Shown: piece by piece, positions 57,774 through 64,000 of the stretch
Layout of the letters: each line of letters begins with the position of its first letter
How positions within the stretch are numbered: the stretch's first letter is position 1
Assembly: GCA_037157565.1 (NCBI GenBank)
Contig: JAZHRO010000073.1
Span: 16,126,501-16,190,500 of the forward strand
Origin: Thalassia testudinum
Taxonomy: Eukaryota; Streptophyta; Magnoliopsida; Alismatales; Hydrocharitaceae
DNA length: 64,000 bases
Direction: 5' to 3'
Translations under genes and position numbers: made by a program
The notes under the pieces: model-generated
The model's input: only the letters and a program-made list of their open reading frames with translations
The model's database searches: none
Told to the model about the DNA's origin: nothing

Positions 57774-57783
57774 CTATTTATAG
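57774..57783 (-). promoter_or_regulatory. Minus-strand TATA box in H
   Basis: The minus strand reads CTATAAATAG followed by AGGCCC. It is a strong TATA consensus in the opposite direction to the H 3' LTR; its relation to H is unclear. Confidence 0.45.
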
Positions 57784-58039
57784 CCCCACCTTATGGGCTC
57801 CCGAGGGCGATAACGTCTTTCTACCCCCCTTGCAGATCGCCAATTCCCAAGGAATCGAATCTCCCAAGATATGGCATTGATCCCGTGGTTGCGTGACCAC
57901 ACCCATAAAACCACTGGTCAAGCACCCCATGTGTTATCACATGACGGGCATTCAAAAGCCTTTCACACCTTTACAAAAATGCACGTCGCTTCAGGCCATG
58001 ACCTATCATGGCAACAACAGCTAATGCCCACCTCAGCGT

Positions 58040-58870
58040 CTCAACTGGGCGAAGTGCCGCCTCCTAAGGCCGACACTAACTCGCACTAATACACCCCGTA
58101 CCCAAGCAGTGCCACCTCCTAAGGCTGGCACTGGCTCGGGCTAATACGCCCCTCGCCCAAATTTTGTCGCCTCCTAAGGATGGCACGGGCTCGGGCTAAA
58201 ACACCCCACACCCAAGTTCTGTCACCTCCTAAGGTCAGCATGGGCTCGGACTGATACATCCCATGCCTAAATTTTGCCGCCTCCTAAGACCGAACCGGTT
58301 TGAGCTAATACACCCCATGCCCAAATTCTACCGCCTCCTAAGGATAGCACAGGCTTGGACTAATATGCCCCACACCCAAACAATGTCATCTCCTAAGGTC
58401 GGCACCGGCTCGGGCTAATACGCCCCACACCCAAATTCTGTCGCCTCCTATGGCCAACACCGACTCGGGCTCATATGCCCCATGCCCAAGTTCTGCTACC
58501 TCCTAAGGCCGGCATGGGCTCGAGTTGATATGCCCCACGCCCAAATTCTACCGCCTTCTAAGGCCGGCACCGGCTCAGGCTAATACAGCCCACACCAAAT
58601 TCTGCCGCCTCCTAAGGACAGCACGAGCTCAAATTAATATGCCCCACGCCCAAATAGTGCCACCTTCTAAGGCCAGCACCGGCTCAGGATGATACGCCCC
58701 ATGCCCAAATTCTACCGCCTCCTAAGGTCGGCATAGGCTTAGGCTGATACTCCCCATGCCTAAATTCTGCTGCCTCCTAAGGTAGGCACCAGCTCGTGCT
58801 AATATGCCCCACACCTAAATTCTGCAGCCTCCTAAGGCTGACACAAACTCAAGCTCACACGCCCCTAACA
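58040..58870. repeat. 55-bp tandem array in H
   Basis: The anchor CCTCCTAAGG recurs 15 times from 58060 to 58828 at steps of 54-55 bases (58060, 58115, 58170, 58225, 58280, 58334 and so on). The unit has the form CGGCTCGGGCTAATACGCCC, then CCCAAATTCTGCCG. It lies directly upstream of the polypurine tract. Confidence 0.93.
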
Positions 58871-59028
58871 AGGGACCTCTTCCAACCAATCGGAACCAGG
58901 CGAAGGCCACCTAACTCCTCAATCATTAATGTTCCCTATGCAACAATACAACTGGAAGAACACTGAGGGCATCACCTACCGTGGAGTTTTGGCTACTCTC
59001 ACTACTCTCTCAGCAGTTCACACTAGCT

Positions 59029-59044
59029 AGAGAGTTGGGGCATA
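59029..59044 (+). other. Polypurine tract of H
   Basis: AGAGAGTTGGGGCATA immediately before the LTR start TGATGAGG. Confidence 0.6.
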
Positions 59045-59641
59045 TGATGAGGGGCAAAAAATGTCCTCGAATCCAAAACTCCGCACATGACCTGACAGAG
59101 GATTCGGCTACCCAGATACAGGGTATACAGGCAAAACCGGTGCCCCATCCCACCTAAGACCAACCAGATCCCGATAGGTACCAGCCCAGCTTACCAAAAG
59201 ATTTAGCGCAGCAAAGGGAAAAGATACGATAAGATGAACCTGACCACCTATGCCCTGACAACGTACAAGTAGCCTGGCAATAAGGGCCCTAGGGGCCATC
59301 GAGTGTAGGTCCTCCCTATGTTATAAATAGAAGGAAGGGCCCCCAATGGAGGTGGGCCTCCTCCCCGAGAGAGGGAGGGAAATCATGTAATACCATGTAA
59401 TCCCTGAAAATTCTAATGCATAGTTGGGAGCTCCATCCTCCCCCCAGATGTGCACCCCTTGTGGTGGAACTAGATCATCAAACCTTTATTCTCTTCTGTG
59501 TATGCTTGTTGAATGCTGCTCTACTCTCCTATGCGATGGATGAATAATGGCTAAGTAGCGCCTCCTATGCTAGAAAATCTTTTGGTGGTCTTCCGAGGCC
59601 CATCAGCACCCTGGGAGGTTTCAAAAAGCTCGGTTTCAACA
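59045..59641 (+). repeat. 3' LTR of element H
   Basis: 597 bp, TGATGAGGGGC to CGGTTTCAACA, with a TATA box TATAAATA at 59322-59329 and a 3' end without a PBS after it. The flanks (GCATA and GTACT) are not a target duplication, so it is read as the 3' LTR of a truncated element rather than a solo LTR. No second copy is in the window. Confidence 0.6.
59322..59329 (+). promoter_or_regulatory. TATA box in H LTR
   Basis: TATAAATA 278 bases into the LTR. Confidence 0.6.
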
Positions 59642-59982
59642 GTACTCTTGGTTAGAATACTATCCTCATAGAAATGTTGCATTATGTTTTCCTTGCTTTC
59701 TTTTCTTTGATAAGCTAAATTCTAGACATGGCACAAACATCTTTATAGTGGGTGGATTCAAAATTAGAAAAATGTGAATATTAGAAATGATTGTACATGT
59801 TTAAATCATATTGGAGGAAAGGCATCATCACATAATATGACAGAAAAACATCTAAGAAATTTGATGAATAAACTACTACACATAGAAGATATACTTCAAA
59901 AGCAATATGAAAGACAAATTCAGGAGAATTGATTACATTTGAGGACAACAATTGAAGTCATGAGATAGTTGACATTTCAAGC
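59642..59982. other. Spacer between H and F
   Basis: AT-rich, about 340 bases. I see no ORF, repeat or known motif in it. Confidence 0.6.
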
Positions 59983-60430
59983 TATTTGCACAGCAAAAAT
60001 ATACCAGTAAATATGCCATCTTGTGTTATTTCTAGCACTGTCATTGCATCTTATGTAGCCGTAATTGAATTTGTAAATAGACACCTGCAAGTATTTATAA
60101 TTAGGGGAGGAGAGTGTGAATAATTGACCATCTATTAATTAACATCTTCATTAAGTGCGGCATTGCAATTTCACCCTTTTTCATATTTTTATTATTTTGA
60201 ATTTTCCTCTCTCTCACGCAGCTGCAAGGCATGGGGCATGCAAGCGTCTTCGTGCCTCTCCTCCTGCCAACAACATGGCAGGATGTGCGCTGCCAAAAGC
60301 ATGGTTGTGGCATGCTTTCTTCTCTTTAAAACCCCTGGCTCTCTCCCTTGTGCGAGCATGCACTTTCATACACCTGCAAACACCTTTGCATCATTGTCAC
60401 CCTGTGCCAACCTCCTCCCCTCTCCCTCTC

Positions 60431-63114
60431 TGTAACGAATGTGTGCCCCAAACGTATTTTAAGACGTCTGGGAGGTGGCTCAGACGTCGGACAAGACGTC
60501 TGGGATCACAACCAGATGTCTGATAAGACGTCTGGGATAGTTTCAAGACGTCTGGAAATCCGTTATTTTCGACACATGCGAGTCGCCTGCGCGCCTGAGC
60601 GCGCAGACCGCACATTCCCTCTTTTCTTTGCGGCTGCAGGTGGCCTACCGCCTTCTCTCTCTCCTCTCCGCGCGGCGTTAAAAGGGGCGCGCCTCCCCTC
60701 CCGTCTCCACCGTCTCCTCCTTCTTCTCCTTCCTGTGCGCGAGAGCGAGCGGACGCGAGGGCGGCAGCGGCGGCCGCAGTGAGCGCGGAGGTGCGGCGTG
60801 CGAGGGCGGAGCTCTGCCGTGAGGGCGAGCTCGCCGGAGCGGCTTGGCCGGCCGACGGAGGGTGCAGGGGGCGCGGAGCGACGCGGAGAGCGACCTGCTG
60901 CGGGCTGAGCAGCAGACGCGCGAGGTACGACGCGGGCGGCGTCGCGAGCGGAGGTCGAGCAGGGTTCTGATTCTGGAAAAATTTCCAGAATCAGACGTCT
61001 GGGTTGATAGCCAGACGGCAAGGTCGACGTCTGTAAGATCATACAGACGTCTGAAAGGTGAGTTTCCGCTTTCTTCTTCCTTCTTGTCGACTGACCGTAC
61101 TGAGGGAGGGGGGTTGGCTGTGCGCAGGTTCGCTGATTCGCCATCCTTTGCGAATCAGACGTCTGGAAGTTGTACCAGACGGCGGGAGTGACCTACAGAC
61201 GTCCGTGTGGACCATCGGACGTCTGGGGTATAGGACAGACGTCCCCGCAGACTTCTGGACGTCTGGGAAACCACGCTGAACAGGTAATTCTCTGATCCAC
61301 CGTTTAAGACATCTGGAAGGAGTTCCAGACGTCTGATTTTGCACAGTATCGTCTCTCTCGACCCGTTTAGGGCCCGTTTGGGCTCCGTTTTCCGCGATTC
61401 GAGTTGCGTTCGTTTCAGAATTAATTCCTCTACCCGTCTACAGTAGCTATACACTGTTTTGAGACACTCCTTGTGTTTGATCCTTGTGATAGGACCTCGT
61501 TCGGTTGCAGTCTTGAGAGTCGCGGAGGCACGCGGGATTCCCGATCACGCCCCCATTACTCCCGTTGTACCTGGTAGAGTGGTTTTAAGTATTAATAAAA
61601 ATCTGTTAAAGTATGAAACCATAACTAGAATCTAGGACATTGCATGAATCCTAGGAATGAGAAATGTATGGAATGATAGCTCCTAGGTGATGCATGAATC
61701 CTAGGGCTGGAAAACTAGTTGTATGCTAGATCCTAGGATGTGGCATGAATCTTAGGATGGAAAAACTAGTGGAATGTATAATACTGCAGTCTTGGAAAAA
61801 TGGAAAGGAATATAAAGCTGCCTGTAATTTGAATTAACAGCTGCCTGTTATGAATAAAGAAACATGTTTGAGATCATGGATTTTGAGAATGTGAATCTGG
61901 AAAGTGAAACATATGATGTTCTGAGATAAAGAGCTGGAACCCTACGGGGAATTAGGAGTGGAACTCCTGGAAAGAAAAAGGAATGGAACTGAGATGTAGT
62001 TTGTACTGTCTCTTGGGTACGCAGTACCAAGGGAAGTACCTGTACCTGTTTAGTGCAGAGTGGGGCCAGCCGCCCCAGGGACCCGGGGTTAGGATTGGCC
62101 GCTCTGTACCGACTTGTTGGCCCTCGTGTACGTAGTACCGAGGAGAGCTAGTAGTGTTAGGAGAGTACTAGCTACCCCACGGGCCCCGGGGTTCTGCTAG
62201 CCTCCTTCACCGACTTGTTAGGCCCACTAGGGCAAACCAGGGTAGTCAGGCGAGGGTGCGCGGACTGTGGAGGGGCAAGGCCCCAGTTTGGTTACTGTGG
62301 AGGGGTTGGACCCCTGTTACTGAGAGGGCTTTGCCCTGGTTCCGTGCTGTGCTTTGGGCGCACCCGTTAACGGAAACGACTGACCGCGTGCCAGTGCGGG
62401 CTAGCTACCTGTGCGTTTATCGCGCGTGCCGTAGTCACCGTTACGTCTGTCAGTGACCTTGGGGTGGTTGACTGAGGGTAGGATCACCACGGGGGACTCT
62501 CCCGGCCAGGAGAGCACCACGTGCTACTTCTACTTTTGGAAAAGACTGCAATCAAGATCGTTCCCACGAGGACATTCGAGATCAAGTAAAGGATCTGAGA
62601 AATAAATGAAATAGTGAGAAAAATTGAAAGATGTGAATAAAGGAAGTAATAGAACATAACAGCTACTGTACACTCTACTGCTGCCTTAGTTAGTTTGCCA
62701 CTCTACTCAGCGTTTTGCTGACGTGTTACACTCGTTACCTTTTTCAGGACCAGGTGTTGAGCAGCCAGGGCCAGCGGCTGCAGAGGACGCTAGGCCGAGT
62801 AGGGTCCAGTAGAGTTACCACAGCCTTTTGTACCCCTTTTGTTTCTGTTCTAGTGAGTAGTTTTTGTTTCCGCTGTACCTTCTTTACCTGCAGTTCTTGT
62901 TATATGATAAATGCTGTTTTACTGTTGTGGTGGTACCTACTGTAGTAGTTTCTTTCCTTACTGCTGTACTTTCTTACTGTTAGTTATATTCATGCTGAAT
63001 ATGGTTTATTTTTCTGTCTTTTGGTTACTTCCTCGTTGGACGACTAGGTCTTGGGATTAGTCGAGTCGGTCCGGTTCTCGTGTCTCGTAGGGACTCGGGA
63101 ACCGGGTCGTTACA
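60431..63114 (-). mobile_element. Element E2: solo-LTR-like insertion, palindrome-rich
   Basis: 2684 bp, ends TGTAACGA and TCGTTACA (7-8 bp inverted), flanked by a perfect CTCTC target duplication (60426-60430 and 63115-63119). It is inserted in a CT-rich tract of F. It is collinear with E1 in reverse orientation, including the segment around 62300-62560 and the GACGTC-rich block 60460-61340. Perfect CAGACGTCTG decamers lie at 60992, 61044, 61156 and 61326. No PBS, polypurine tract or protein domain is seen. Confidence 0.85.
60967..60994. repeat. 28-bp palindrome in E2
   Basis: Arms ctgattctggaaa and tttccagaatcag with two central bases; the partner of 4730-4758 in E1. Confidence 0.85.
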
Positions 63115-63759
63115 CTCTCCATACACAGTACCTCTTCTCACTGAGAAGAGGCACACCATGGGCAGGAGAAAACCCACAGTGGCCTCACATCACCACTGTG
63201 AGTTCCACCATCTCCCATCCCTTTCGTGAGCAAGTGGGCGTGGTGGATTCGCCTTTTGTTTTTATTGCCGTTCGTCTTCTCCGCCATTGTTAAAGCTTCA
63301 AGCTCTCAAGCTCAGAAGCTCAAGCAACACCACACGCCTGCCTGCAGCTCCGCCGGCCACCGCGTGCGTGCCTGTAGGATGTGCACATCCTTTTCCCGCT
63401 CGTGTAGGCTCTCCACAGCGCGCCTGCGCACACAGAACCGGTCGCTACCGGTCGCTCGCTCGTCACGACACTGTAGCCATCGGCTCGTTTCTCACTTAGC
63501 CGGTGGCTTCGCACTCTCTCTCCTCGCCCGCTACCCACACCAACCGGTCACTGCGCCCGTCCGCGCCTCACCCACCAGCAACGTTGCGCACTGCACTGTG
63601 CTCACCCGCACTCGTCTGCACCCACCCGCGCACGAAGAAAGCGCAGGCGCTCCCCAGTGCACCACGCGTGCTCTCTCTCCTACGCAAGTGCATCTGTGTG
63701 CATCAGACAATGAGGCAGTGCGGTAGACGTCTTATCTACTACTCTCCCCTCTTCCACCA

Positions 63760-64000
63760 GCACACACACACATACTCACTTGTACACACACACTCGTACA
63801 CTCACACACACACCGGTACACACTCACACACACACACACTTATACACTCACACATACACACACACATATATATATCCACTCACATATATACATAAATATA
63901 TATACGTACATACATATATACAAATACACATATATATACATATATATATATATACATATCTATATATATATACATCTATATATATACATATATATACATA
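63760..64000. repeat. CA and TA microsatellite in F
   Basis: CACACA/CTCACA runs followed by TATATACATA repeats to the window edge, at the same place as in the B and C LTRs. Confidence 0.9.

Larger units (their letters stand above)
51115..59641 (+). mobile_element. Element H: Tat/Ogre-like noncoding retrotransposon remnant
   Basis: The 3' part of a plus-strand element with a polypurine tract (59029-59044) and a 597-bp 3' LTR. Upstream is long noncoding DNA with two tandem arrays. Diverged duplications are also seen: 52212-52432 resembles 55435-55660, and stretches near 54330-54540 resemble stretches near 55670-55870. No gag or pol domain is found in any frame. Tandem repeats in the 3' untranslated region just before the LTR are known in Tat/Ogre-lineage elements, which supports the call. 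The left end is cut by G. Confidence 0.55.
59983..64000 (+). mobile_element. Element F: B-family LTR, split by E2, running off the window
   Basis: Starts near 59983 as TATTTGCAC (TGATTGCAC in B) and follows the B-family LTR in order: the tract of 60000-60430, then, after E2, the region 63120-64000. The latter has the (A)CACTGTAGCC segment near 63469, the TTCTCACTTAGCCGGT segment and the CA/TA microsatellite. It is strongly diverged from B. Whether it is a 5' LTR, a 3' LTR or solo cannot be seen. Confidence 0.75.

Noticed and set aside
59045..59641. H LTR as a solo LTR
   Set aside because: Flanks GCATA and GTACT do not match, and a polypurine tract precedes it.

Overview
This window is plant nuclear DNA made almost entirely of nested LTR retrotransposons. 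I found no host gene, no tRNA or rRNA gene, and nothing bacterial. The coding traces are all Ty3/gypsy of the Athila type: Athila-like Gag, a DLG(A/S)S retropepsin, an RT with FMDDFS, RNase H, an HHCC/DDE integrase, and primer-binding sites (PBS) matching plant tRNA-Asp. Athila is a plant lineage, so the host is a flowering plant (or at least a seed plant). I cannot name the species. Every coding region is broken by stops or frameshifts, so the locus is a graveyard of old insertions.

I use letters for the elements. G is an Athila element on the minus strand (14621-51114 including insertions). It sits in H, an older noncoding, Tat/Ogre-like element on the plus strand (51115-59641). A, a second Athila on the minus strand (24542-50466, perfect 5-bp target duplication GAAAG), landed in the 5' LTR of G. 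A was then split twice: by B (33118-43793, plus strand) inside its RNase H region, and by J (28173-32564, target duplication GAGGG) just ahead of its integrase core. In the 3' part of G sits C (1484-14620, minus strand), itself interrupted by solo LTR K (6116-7520, target duplication CCCCC), by E1 (2609-5286, target duplication GATCT/GATCA) and by D (plus strand, only its last 121 internal bases and 3' LTR, 1-1483). H carries another unclassified insertion, I (about 52433-54325). At the right edge a B-family LTR, F, starts near 59983 and is split by E2 (60431-63114, target duplication CTCTC).

A, D and K belong to one LTR family (about 1.36-1.41 kb). B, C and F belong to another (about 2.4-2.5 kb with long TA/CA microsatellites). 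E1 and E2 form a third family (2.68 kb).

The most interesting biology is in B and C. These two independent insertions, in opposite orientations, have almost the same internal length (5790 and about 5817 bases after removing nested DNA). Both encode Gag plus protease plus a conserved Pro/Ser-rich tail, and both lack RT, RNase H and integrase. They keep the same kind of tRNA-Asp PBS and the same GCATGGGGGTA-type polypurine tract as the A family. This looks like a non-autonomous gag-protease family that was probably mobilised in trans by an autonomous Athila. Other points are palindrome-rich E LTRs, conserved hairpins in several LTRs and 3' regions, an internal second polypurine-type motif, and 77-bp and 55-bp tandem arrays in H.
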